DNA from: Epiperipatus broadwayi
Lineage: Eukaryota; Onychophora; Udeonychophora; Euonychophora; Peripatidae
Assembly: GCA_028023455.1 (NCBI GenBank)
Contig: JAQFVV010012441.1
Location: 7,119,125-7,183,124 of the forward strand
Direction: 5' to 3'
Length of the DNA stretch: 64,000 nucleotides
Shown: one piece after another, positions 34,713-44,778 of the stretch
How positions within the stretch are numbered: position 1 is the stretch's first letter
Layout of the letters: the number at the start of each line of letters is the position of its first letter
Position numbers and translations under genes: made by a program
The notes under the pieces: model-generated
The model's database searches: none
Told to the model about the DNA's origin: nothing
Seen by the model: the letters and a program-made list of their open reading frames with translations, nothing else

Positions 34713-36680
34713 TTATATATATATATATACATTGTACTATCATGTTCGAACTTGAAACTTGGAAGTATTATATTCCTAAAAACTTATTTGTTGCTTTATT
34801 TTATTGTAATTCTCAGTTTTTTTTTAAAAAATTCAGATAGTTTATCTCACTAATAAATAGTGATTGACAATGCATCTTAGTGTAAGATGAAATACATAAT
34901 TTTATTTGTTTTTATACATGGTATATTAAATTGTTAGTCTATTTCATATAGCAATAAATATAAAATTTAATATTTTATTCTTAGAAAAAATTGATAAAGT
35001 GAATTATGTATTGATAAATTCATTTATTAACAATGTTATTTACGGCATGCATTTCACAAATAAGACATGAAAATAGATAAACAAAATAGCCAATTATTAT
35101 TTAGTGTTTATGCATATGTATATATAAATATTTTTGTATTGTTTATATGATTAAGACAATATTAAATTAATATTAAATTATTTGGATTTAAAGCATAGTA
35201 TCTAGAATAATGATCTAAATGTGACATCACCAGGAGAAAAGTATTTAAATCCTTCATTTTAGTTTTGTTTTTTCCTCTTAATCTGCATCTCAGTAAGTAC
35301 ACTATGCACAGTTCACATGTTATATATTTTATAATATTTTGAAGTTTTTAATACAGACATGAGTGGCTAAGTAAATAAAGCATTTTCTCAAAAGACCTTT
35401 ATTTTTGGTAGGTTTGCTAATATAGGATAAAAAAATCATCTTATTCTATATTGTATTTCAAGTGCTACAAAATATGTGAAATCACAGAATAATTTATGTG
35501 ATGCAATGTGTACTATTCAGAAAAGGATTGAAGTGATATAATGTAAAATTTCTTGTGGAAATAATTTAAATTCTAGAGCATCTAATTCATTGTGGATTAT
35601 ATGTTAAGTATTATAATATTTATTATGGATTAACCAGTGTCATTATTACTGTGAAAGAAAATGTTAACATCACAATATTTGTCATGAAGTACTTTATTTA
35701 TAACTTGTACTTCATTAAAATGGATAAAACTCTGTTAATCCTATAACTAGAATATAATTGAATTTTTAATACAGTGCTTGTTTCACATATCTATATACCA
35801 CAGAAACATTGTGGGATTTCAGTAAGATCTCTAAGGACTTTTGAATTTTAAGTTTATCATTATTTTGCACAAACAGTATGGAATATATATATATATGCAA
35901 TCTTGTAATTAAATATTAATAAACACACAAAAGATGTGCTTTAAACATGCTATGTGACAGCCAATCAGATATAATAATGACTGCATGTGGAACTCTCAAT
36001 TCTAAAACACAAGTCAGAACTATAAGAAAAAGATGGGACCCATCTTGAAAGTATTTATGCAAATATAATATATTTTCTTCTTGGTTTCATTCATGTATTA
36101 TTTGCAACAGATGCGAGACACATTTTAAAATAATATAACATATGCAATAGATAGAAGGACAACTAATTCCTGATTAAATAGTTTAACAAGGAATATTTAA
36201 TTTCCTCATTAATTTACATTTTTTATTTATTTAGTATGTTTATTATATTAATAACTTTATTTTTATTAATTAAAATTCAATTTCATGATTTTCCATAGTC
36301 AACTTATTATACTATACTTTAATATAAATTTCAAGAGTCTCTATATGTATTATTTTAAATATTAAAATATCTGCTAGCCAAAATATTGAATAAAACATTT
36401 TACTTATTTTAATAATTTATTACAATATCTTCAACATTTTATCAATTACATTTTGTTATTACGTAATATAAATAATTAGTCAAGGTTAAACTAATGTTTT
36501 GTTAATCACTATTTGATTAACCCTATATACTTATTTTATTTCAAACATGTATAATTTGGTACTTAGTGTTATTGATATTTTGATAAACTATATTTATTAG
36601 ATTCTTCACATGTAAATACTTTATGCTAATGCAATTTGTTTTAGTTAATTGAATTCATCAGATATTTAATTCTGTCACAA
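34713..36680. other. AT-rich noncoding
   Basis: Nothing recognised apart from short AT runs. Confidence 0.45.
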
Positions 36681-36688
36681 GTGAAGCA

Positions 36689-36690
<2 letters not shown>

Positions 36691-36739
<49 letters not shown>

Positions 36740-36740
36740 A
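36691..36740. repeat. (TA)n(TG)n microsatellite
   Basis: A TA tract followed directly by a TG tract. Confidence 0.9.
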
Positions 36741-36984
36741 TGCATGATTGTTAATAAAAACATACACAGAAAAGATAGTTTTTTTAAAAAAATGTTCAGC
36801 TTTATTACTGCCTAGCATGCTTCGGATATACATGTACTACCCTTTCTTTACATGTTTTCATTAAAAGTTGTGTATTACATGAGTTCAGAAAAGAATGAAA
36901 TTATTCATCATTATATATATATATATATAATAAAAATAATAAATATAACAATAATTATCTATTATAGATAGTCTTTCAATCCAT

Positions 36985-37025
36985 AAAAGTACTTTCAGTT
37001 AATTCCTTAACCCTCCTCAACTGCC
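36985..37025 (-). ncRNA. degenerate hammerhead-like relic, PLE B1
   Basis: Minus strand: UUGAGGA at 37020-37014 fits CUGANGA except its first C, then an extra G as in pair A, a 5-bp helix II GTTAA/TTAAC, GAAA at 36996-36993, and helix III A-U, G-C with loop UA before UU. The 42.1-kb copy is more decayed (UUGAAUA and AAAA). Helix I is not evident. Confidence 0.33.
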
Positions 37026-37104
37026 GTTAAATTGCAAATGTCATTAACTCAAATCCTATGAATCCCAAATTTTAACATTAGCAAGTTATCTATTAATTAT
37101 ATTC

Positions 37105-38400
37105 ATTTTGTTTCTATTTATTAAAATTGCCTTCTTAATTTTTCTTTTATTGTGGTTTTCCTCTTTATAAAAAATCTTAACACTTTTAAGATCAAAGTTA
37201 AATTTATATTTACTTGTCCTTTCATAATACAAAAAAAAAAACTGAAGCGGTCACTAATTCATTATTATATTTACTTTTACATGCTTGTACAACATTTCAT
37301 GATTTTATTCTTTTCTCAATACTACATATGATAACATACATCCACAAAAAATTTGATATACAACATTACTTTTTTGCTTGACAGGTATAACACTTTTAAA
37401 ATTATTCACTAACTTATTAATATTATTCGTAAGACAAAATGAAATATTAAACACATCCTTAAAAAATTTTACTTGAGCATTTGAAATATATGGAATAGAT
37501 ATCCATTTTTTATTATCAATCTTCAACTCCTTTAAATCATTATAACTCTTTTAAATTGACATAAAGTATTGTTAATCTGTTCTATCATATAACCAACTAC
37601 AAGCAATTCCTTGGCAAATATCTCAATATTTTCTTAATTTATTATACTGGTAATGAGATAATTTTCATTACAAAACAAAAAAGATCTATAACTTGCCATC
37701 TTATGCATAATTGGTACTTTTGATTTACAATTTATATATTCCCTTTTTTGCAATTGTTTGATTATTAGTTTATAACTTAACATACCATATCTCTTGTAGT
37801 AAATAAATCTAAATATTTAATACTTTTGTCTTGTTATTTTTTCAATAGTTCATTTTAAGTCATTCAAATTATTTAACTCTTCTACAGAAACATTTACAGT
37901 ATTGGCATTTCCACAAACAAAAACATAATCCACATACCTTTTGTAAATTTGAATCTCTATAAAAATACACATATCTAAAATATTATTCTCAGATGTAGAC
38001 AAAACAAAATTACAAACTTGTGCAAAAACAGTCAGACCTATAGACCAATGTTTAGACATTTTATAATAACCATCTTCAAATGAAGCAACAATATTATCAT
38101 CAAAGATTTTAAAGAATTAATAATAAATTTTATCACATATTTAAAAACACAGTTTAATGCATGTTCAATTATTTTTATGGAATCCAGTCTATTAATAAAA
38201 CTATACATTTCTGTCACATCTAATGAAGTAATAACATCTCTCTCATCAATAACTATATTTTTAATTGTATCTACAAAATCCAGTGATGAAGCAATAGTAT
38301 TTTTCCTAAATCCTAAAATCTCTTGTAACAGATTATCAAAATACTTACAAGTCTTATATATAAATGAACCACCAAAATCAATTATAATTTGCAAAGTTTA
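37105..38400 (-). pseudogene. PLE B1 reverse transcriptase and endonuclease remnants
   Basis: The segment 38394-38038 has the RT motif A region (VITSLDVTEMYSFIN) where PLEs have an SFDV-like catalytic strand. The segment 38059-37850 has motif C as YKRYVDYVFV, so the second catalytic Asp of YVDD is Tyr. The segment 37526-37305 has the start of the GIY-YIG domain (VVYQIFCGC) and then breaks before the YIG strand. At least three frames are involved, so it is inactive. In a live PLE, RT and GIY-YIG endonuclease are one polypeptide. Confidence 0.8.
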
Positions 38401-38528
38401 CCTTCTTTATGTAATTTTATATTTACAAAAATATGAGGACATATATCACAAGAAGTATATTTTTTCTAGTACATATTATTACTTATGGCTTTATTTTTAA
38501 TTTTTTTTAATATTATTAATAAAATTTA

Positions 38529-40105
38529 TACTGTTCTATTAGCTTATGTCAGCCACTTGATGGTGCTATTTCTATGTAAAAACACAGAAATATGCCATTT
38601 ACACAGCCACCATCACTGGCCTTCTTTCTATGCAAAATCACAGAAAGAGGCCATTTACATAGCCACCAGTGCCTCTGTGCATTATTTCTATGTTAAAAGC
38701 ACAGAACCATGCCATTTTGACTGCCAGATTGGTTTGTGTTATGTACTTTATCCCAATCCTCACTTGTAACACCATTGCCATGCTTCCACACTCAATGTGT
38801 AACCTTCAAAAATACAGCCAAATAGAATTTTGACAAGCTCATGAAAAAAGTCAGTTTTCATGAGAACATGTTTGTGACAATTAAAATGGCAGATTTGAAG
38901 GAGAGTTTGAAATTGTGGCAACTACTGTCAACAGAAGCCAGTGCAGTGGTGTTTCTCCAGGAAAACAACATACTGCTTCATGCCAAGAGATGTTTGTGTG
39001 TGCACTGAATTGATGCAACTTGAAGTTTATGAAAACTATTAGACTTTCATCTGTAAGTTGCATCCCTGTTTTCAAAAGTGTGTACTTTGGCAAGGGACCT
39101 GGTTTGATGGCTTCAGAATCTCATGCATAAAATTTTTACATCATTTGTATTTCTGGAGCCATGACAAGCTGACCCTAAACCATGCTATCAGTGATTTGGA
39201 GATGTGTTGAGGTGCTTTTGCGAGATGGACAGATAACTCTGCATGAGCTGTGCCACAAAATCCTTTCCTCATACCCCTGTAGTCAAATTGGAGATACAGG
39301 TTTGATCGTGGAGGTTGGTGAGACTGTTTTTAGCCATAAAAAAAAATACCAGGGCAAAATGCTTCCTCAGCAGTGGATATTCAGAGGACTGTGCTGGAAG
39401 ACCAGAGAATTCTTTGCCACAGTCTTTCAATCTTGCTCAATGACCACTCTTATGCAGGCCTTATGCAAGAATGTGAAACCCGGAATGAGCATCTACTTTG
39501 ACTGCTGGAAGGGCTACAAAACCTCTGAGCTGGAGGCTGCAGGTTTCCAGCACATGATAGTACAACTTTGTATATCCTACTACATGTGCCCATACCCAGC
39601 ACATTGAGCATCTTTGGGGCTCTCTGAAGTGGTGAAACAAAAAACAGCATGAAACAGCCAGACAATTTCTGGACAACTATCTGTGCAAGTTCCTGTGATT
39701 ATGTTTTCACAAGGGTGAAGACATGTTATGAGCCATATTAGCACAGTATAAACAGAAAGTAGTTTCCTTTTATTTTATGTTTGTAATTTTTCTGCATTAA
39801 ATTTGACAGTTTTTGTTGTTTATAAGTTTATTGATGTTGAAATCATTTCCAAGCAAAAAACATATGGAGGTTAGTTATTTCTTTAGTATTTATTTATTCC
39901 TTAATATAATTTATTTTTCAATTGATTTTTTTTTATTTATTTCTTCAAGAATTTATTATTTATTTCATAATATTAATGTTTTTAATTTTGTTTATATAAT
40001 AAGAATAATAAAAAATAATTTTCACCTTGTAATGTTATATCTATGTGTTTTTGGTTAGCAACAATGTCATCAAGTGGCTGACATGAGCTAATAGAACACT
40101 ACCCT
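38529..40105 (+). mobile_element. Merlin-superfamily DNA transposon
   Basis: Terminal inverted repeats: the left end at 38533 reads GTTCTATTAGCTTATGTCAG, and the right end, read inward from about 40097, gives the same with one change, continuing CCACTTGATG in both. The right TIR extends outward to 40105; the left has lost a few bases. Flanking AAAATTTA (38521) and AAACTTTTA (40106) are consistent with a worn 8-9-bp target duplication. The interior encodes an IS1016/ISXO2-type transposase relic, typical of Merlin. Confidence 0.87.
38886..39645 (+). pseudogene. Merlin transposase, inactivated
   Basis: A conceptual protein in several frames: an N-terminal segment starting MADLKESLKLWQLLS at 38886; then GTWFDGF and LTLNHAI blocks with stops; then an open 141-codon stretch (39182-39607) starting MLSVIWR with the DDE core. 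Where Merlin-type transposases have VEIDE-like residues it reads VEVGE, so the first catalytic Asp is Gly. The second Asp is kept in YFDCWKGY. The final Glu is kept in HIEHLWGSL, but after a frameshift near 39570. It is therefore dead by both frame and active site. The family performs cut-and-paste transposition in the nucleus. Confidence 0.85.
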
Positions 40106-40231
40106 AAACTTTTATTGTCTGACCATCTATATTATATTCTTCAATCAAAAAGAAAACAAGTTTATTTATTTGAACTTTAACTTTCTCAATATATTGACAT
40201 TTTATCACTAAACATATCATAGTCCTTTATC

Positions 40232-40281
40232 TTCTTTCAAGCAAATCATATCAATTTTAAGCTTCTGTTTATTTAAACTAA
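40232..40281. other. centre of PLE-B palindrome
   Basis: A 50-nt spacer between inverted arms: 40156-40231 (ending GTCCTTTATC) is complementary to the arm starting GATAAAG at 40282. Confidence 0.7.
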
Positions 40282-40456
40282 GATAAAGAATTGTGATGTA
40301 TTTAATTATAAAATGTCAGTATATTAAGAAAGTTGAAGTGCAAATGGCTAAACTTGCTTTTTTTTTTTTGATTAAAAAATATATGGATGGTGAGAGAATA
40401 AAATGTATTAACAATATTTTTCACAAAGCTAAAAATAAAGCCATAAATAATATTGT

Positions 40457-40687
40457 ATACTATATTCTAGATGGGCAATTGAAATTTTAAACTGGATTTC
40501 AAGAGATTGTAAAAGACCCAGAAAGAGACCACATGTGAGATGGATGGATGAAATAAAAAAGTGTGCAGGGGGTGATGTGGAGAAGAGAAGCTAAAGGTCG
40601 GAGAAGATGGATTAAACTTGGAGAGACCTTCATCCTGCAGTGGACTGATAATGGTTGATGATGATGATGATGATGATACTATATTCT
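40457..40687. repeat. 12-bp target-site duplication pair
   Basis: ATACTATATTCT at 40457-40468 and again at 40676-40687. The uninterrupted sequence is recovered by aligning to PLE B1. Confidence 0.85.
40469..40675 (+). mobile_element. RTE-like LINE 3' fragment with target duplication
   Basis: The fragment encodes the end of the LINE ORF (a region reading RDCKRPRKRPHVRWMDEI) with later stops, and ends in a GAT-repeat tail, as RTE-type LINEs often do. A perfect 12-bp duplication, ATACTATATTCT, flanks it at 40457-40468 and 40676-40687. It lies inside PLE B2, so it is the younger insertion. Confidence 0.88.
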
Positions 40688-42050
40688 GTACTATATATCC
40701 TTTTATTTTTGCAAATATAAAATTACATAAAGAGGGTAATCCTTTGAGAATTATGATTGATTTTAGTGGTTTATTTATATATCGGACTAGCATTAATTAT
40801 ATTATATATAATATAATATATCAGACTTCCAAATATTTTGGTAAGCTTTTACAAGAGATTTTAGGATTTTTTAAAAAATACTATTGCTTAACCTTTGGAT
40901 TTTCTAGATAGAATTAAAAATATAGTGATTGATCAGATTGATATTATTGCTTCATTAGATGTGACATAAATGTATGATCCTGTTGATAGAGTGAATTCCA
41001 TAAAAATAATAGAACATGCATTAAAAGATAAATGTGTTTGTAAATACATTTTAAAATTTATTGAGTCTTTAAAATTCTTTGATGATAATATTGTTGCTTC
41101 TTTTAAAGGTAGATACTATAAAATATCTAAATGTTGACCTATGCATCTTCCTGCTGTTGCACAAGTTTATAATTTTGTTTTGTCTACATATGAGAATAGT
41201 ATTTTAGATATGTTTACTTTTAAAGATATTAAAATTTACAAAAGGTGGGTGGGTGATGTTGTTGTTTGTGGAAATACCAATACTGTAAATGTACTTGTAA
41301 ATGAGTTAAATAATTTAAATGGCTTGAAAGGGACTATTTAAAAAGAACAAAACAAAAGTATTAAATATTTGGCTTTATTTATTACAAGAGATAACAGTAT
41401 GTTAAGCTAATAAATTAATAATCAAATCATTGCAAAAAAGGGATGAGTGAAAAATTAAGTCATTATCAGTGCAATACATTAAAAAATATTGAGGTATTTG
41501 CCAAGTAATTGCTGGAAGTTGGTTATAAAATTGAACAGATGTACAATACTTTATGCCAATTTAAAAAGAGTTATAACGATTTTAAAACATTAAAGATTGA
41601 TAATATAAATGGATATCTATATCATATATTTCAAATGCTCAAGTGAAATTTTTTAAGGATATATATAATGTTGTTTTAATGTTTCATTTTGTGTTACAAA
41701 TAACATTAATAAGTTAGGGAATAAGTCTAAAAATGCCATACCTGTCAAGCAAAAAAGTAATATTGTGTTTCAAATTCTTTGTTGATGTATGTTATATATA
41801 GGTGAATCAAGGTGCAGTGTTGAGAAAAGATTAAAGGAGCATGAATTGTTGTTATACAAGCCTTTTCTTAGATCATGAAAGAACATGTAAATATAAAATT
41901 AAATTTGATCTTGAAAGTGTTAAGATTCTTCATGAAGAGAAAAACCATAATAAAAGAAAAATTAGGAGGCAATTTTAATAAATAGAAATAAAATAAATAC
42001 AATTAATAGACAAGCAGCTAACATTAAAATTTGGGATTTATGGGATTGAA
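40688..42050 (+). pseudogene. PLE B2 reverse transcriptase and endonuclease remnants
   Basis: The RT region begins near 40700 (IKLHKEGNPLRIMIDF and a YFGKLLQEILGF block). The motif A neighbourhood near 40930-40970 reads IIASLDVT before a stop. Motif C near 41235-41270 reads YKRWVGDVVV in place of YVDD. The endonuclease strand near 41780-41850 keeps YIGESRCSVEKRLKEHE but in a different frame from its upstream part, and the C-terminal Glu block near 41940 follows after another shift. Compared with B1 each copy keeps different parts, so they decayed independently after duplication. Confidence 0.8.
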
Positions 42051-42165
42051 TTGCTGACATTTAATTTCATTATTGAATTTAATGGCAATTGAATATGGTT
42101 AAGAAATTAACCAAAAGTACTTCTGAAGATAGAAAGAGTGTATATAATCGTTAATTACCATTATA

Positions 42166-43080
42166 TTTTATTATTTTTGTTGTTATTACAATAGTCTTTT
42201 ATTAACAGACATTTTATTTGTATATATATATGTCACATATGATAAAATCTTAATGCATACAATTAGTAAATGACATTTATTTATTTAAATGCAGATAATT
42301 GTTTAATGCAGTTTTTTTACACTTTAAATTAAATTACTTATTTATCTGTGTATTTATATTAAGATAAATGTAATATTATATACTTTTTGTAGAATTTTAT
42401 TTCATTGTTTTTTTTTTCAATATACTTCTAATTAAAACATAGATCAGGCATAGCAAAGAAGAAAAAAGAAAGAAATATTAGTCGTTTAAAACAATAAAAA
42501 TATAGTATAATGGACATTTTTAAAAACCATTATGTGATATTAAATTATATTACATTAAAAGTCTTATCAATGATCTTTATTTGTATTTCTATATTTTAGC
42601 AGAATTCATTCCTGAGGGGAAGTTGTTAATGAATTTACATTATTGTTACTGTCTGGAATAAATCCTGTTGCGATTAAAACTTTAACTTATATCTTATTTC
42701 TCATTCTGAATTTCTTCAATTCAATAAAGTATTATAAATTAAGATCTTAAATTATGTAAAATCTAGGTTGTTTCTTATGACCCAAGCTTCTGCTTGTTGC
42801 TGATGAAATTACCATACACTGAATGAAGGTTTGAAAATCTGGGTTCCTGGATATTTCTAAAAGAAGTAATAAGATGATGCCATAATAATGGATCTTGGTT
42901 AATTATACTATCTCAAAACAAATAAAAAATGTCCAGAGAGATGAATGATGATAAGTATGGAATATTACTATTCATTGGTTAGCATTACAAGCAATTTCTT
43001 TAGAAACTGGTAAAACCCTTCAGTATGCTCATTACCAATATTTTGACTGGGTTCAGGTTAAAATCTCATTACAATATATA
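42166..43080. other. AT-rich noncoding
   Basis: The only notable segment is 42780-42880, where CTGATGA and a later GAAA occur but do not fold as a hammerhead. Confidence 0.4.
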
Positions 43081-43183
43081 TATATATATGTTCAACAGAT
43101 GGCGTTTTACCAAAACCACCGAACAAGTGTAAAATTTGTTTACATAAACGAAAAAAGAGTCAGAATTAACTACCTCTTTCATT

Positions 43184-43240
43184 TGCTCACCCCCAGATCA
43201 GCTGATTTCAAGCTGGTTTGCTCTCATCAGTGAGGGATAG
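43184..43240 (-). ncRNA. type I hammerhead ribozyme motif H6
   Basis: Minus strand: CCCTCA, CUGAUGA at 43230-43224, helix II GAGC/GCUU (G-U at base) with loop AAACCA, GAAA at 43209-43206, 4-bp helix III (A-U, U-A, C-G, A-U) around GC, AUC cleavage site ending at 43196, then TGGGGG pairing with CCCTCA (one G-U). All core positions are canonical. Confidence 0.75.
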
Positions 43241-43964
43241 AGTATAGAAACTAGATCTAAACACTGACTCTCAAGTGTTTATGCAAAACGTTTCTATCAG
43301 TTTGCAAGCATGAATTTTTCAGACCGGTAAAGTCTTCAAACTCAGCCTAGCAAGCCAGATATTTATATGGGTCTGATCTCAGTTCAGTATCACCACATAA
43401 TCAAAGTCTCTGCAATATATATCATTGCAAGAAAACTTTAAAGGTACATTTATGAAAAACAAAAACAAGTTATTCACGTAACTTGCTATCACTTGTTATT
43501 TATGTTCAACAGATGGCGTTTTACCAAAACCACCGAACAAGTGTAAAATTTGTTTACAAACCAGCTTGAAATCAGCTGATCTGGGGGTGAGCAAATGAAA
43601 GAGGTAGTTAATTCTGACTCTTTTTTCGTTTATGTAAACAAATTTTACACTTGTTGTTCAGTGGTTTTGGTAAAACGCCATCTGTTGAACATAAATAACA
43701 AGTGATAGCAAGTTATGTGAATTACTTGTTTTTGTTTTTCATAAATGTACCTTTAAAGTTTTCTTGTAATGATATATATTGCAGAGACTTTGATTATGTG
43801 GTGATACTGAACTGAGATCAGACCCATATAAATATCTGGCTTGCTAGGCTGAGTTTGAAGACTTTACCGGTCTGAAAAATTCACGCTTGCAAACTGATAG
43901 AAACGTTTTGCATAAACACTTGAGAGTCAGTGTTTAGATCTAGTTTCTATACTCTATCCCTCAC

Positions 43965-44008
43965 TGATGAGAGCAAACCAGCTTGAAATCAGCTGATCTG
44001 AGGGTGAG
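43965..44008 (+). ncRNA. type I hammerhead ribozyme motif H7
   Basis: CCCTCA, CUGAUGA at 43974-43980, helix II as in H6, GAAA at 43985-43988, 4-bp helix III, AUC ending at 43998, then TGAGGG giving six Watson-Crick helix I pairs. It differs from H6 at one helix I position, which turns the H6 G-U pair into A-U, so pairing is maintained. Confidence 0.78.
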
Positions 44009-44105
44009 CAAATGAAAGCGGTAGTTAATTGTGACTCTTTTTTCGTTTATGTAAACAAATTTTACACTTGTTCGGTGGTTTTGGTAAAACGCCATCTGTT
44101 GAACA

Positions 44106-44640
44106 TAAATAACAAGTGATAGCAAGTTACGTGAATAACTTGTTTTTGTTATATATATATAATAAAAAAAATATTGGAATTAGAATTACAATTTTCAAAT
44201 TACTAATATGTAAATAAATAAATCAAAGCTAAAACAAGATTATGATACAACTGCTATCCTAAGTGAATTTTTACGATTAAAATTTAAAACTTTTTAAATC
44301 AAAGTCTCATTAAAGTCACCCACATTAATATTTCAATGTGAATAGGCAACTTTTAAAATGTGTATATATATTTATTGTTTTTTTAATAAATTATATGCAC
44401 ATTTTTAATATGCAAAACAAAAACTTCCGATACAAATAATTGAATGTTTTATAATTATAGAATTAAATGTATTCACAGAATAGCATAATTTTTATACAGT
44501 AATTTATGTTCACGAATTCTCTTTTATAAATACATAAATTGTAATATTATTAATGTTATTTGCTTTGCCTGCTATAGAAATTTTGTAATATGTCAAGTGA
44601 TAATGTTTGCTGAAAAAAAAAGTCAGTTAACTTCTTCGTG
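44106..44640. other. AT-rich noncoding
   Basis: Nothing recognised. Confidence 0.45.
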
Positions 44641-44778
44641 CACATACAGTTTAAATTACAATATCTGTGTAATTATGTGATTCAGAATTTGATTTTTAAA
44701 CACTGATAGTGCAGTTGAAATTGTAACACTTGATTTTATTCTATTAGTATATAAGCTTCATCTAATTTTATGCATTTC
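44641..44778. repeat. dispersed repeat family R, copy 1
   Basis: It contains GATTTTTAAACACTGATAG, GCAGTTGAAATTGTAACA and CATCTAATTTTATGCATTT. Two further copies are at 48082-48190 and 48226-48326. Noncoding, source unknown. Confidence 0.6.

Larger units (their letters stand above)
36945..40231 (-). mobile_element. Penelope-like element B1, interrupted by Merlin
   Basis: The left arm of palindrome B. Reading from 40231 leftwards: a 5' segment at 40231-40106, then the inserted Merlin (38529-40105), RT remnants at about 38400-37850, endonuclease remnants at about 37530-37100, and a 3' flank with a hammerhead-like relic near 36985-37025. Sequence on both sides of the Merlin matches the continuous B2 copy (for example GGATGGTGAGAGAATAAAA at B2 40385 against its counterpart near 40115-40135), proving that it is one split element. 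Confidence 0.82.
40282..42165 (+). mobile_element. Penelope-like element B2, interrupted by a LINE fragment
   Basis: The right arm of palindrome B. It matches B1 in inverse from 40282 to about 42165, apart from the LINE insertion at 40469-40675. Content runs from an upstream coding region through RT and GIY-YIG remnants to a 3' flank whose hammerhead-like motif is worn out. The 5' end is truncated. Confidence 0.82.
43088..44105. mobile_element. hammerhead-bearing tandem-inverted element (HE4)
   Basis: The left half is one full monomer starting ATGTTCAACAGATGGCG at 43088 plus the start of a second at 43502 (period 414 bp), truncated near 43555. The right half is the inverse: a partial monomer (43556-43692) then a full inverted monomer to 44105. 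Hammerheads lie in both full monomers; the partial copy at 43556 retains only the 3' half of the motif. Same layout as HE1, with monomers of similar size and shared internal sequence. No protein coding. Confidence 0.8.

Noticed and set aside
38177-38500. 107-codon plus-strand frame
   Set aside because: It is the antisense shadow of the PLE B1 RT remnant, which has recognisable RT motifs on the minus strand.
40467-40793. 108-codon minus-strand frame with poly-Ser
   Set aside because: It is the antisense of the LINE tail repeat and PLE sequence.
42797-42850. CTGATGA followed by GAAA near the phrase TCTGGGTTCCTGGATATT, resembling HE3
   Set aside because: The intervening bases do not form a good helix II and the flanks do not pair as helix I. 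At best a worn relic.
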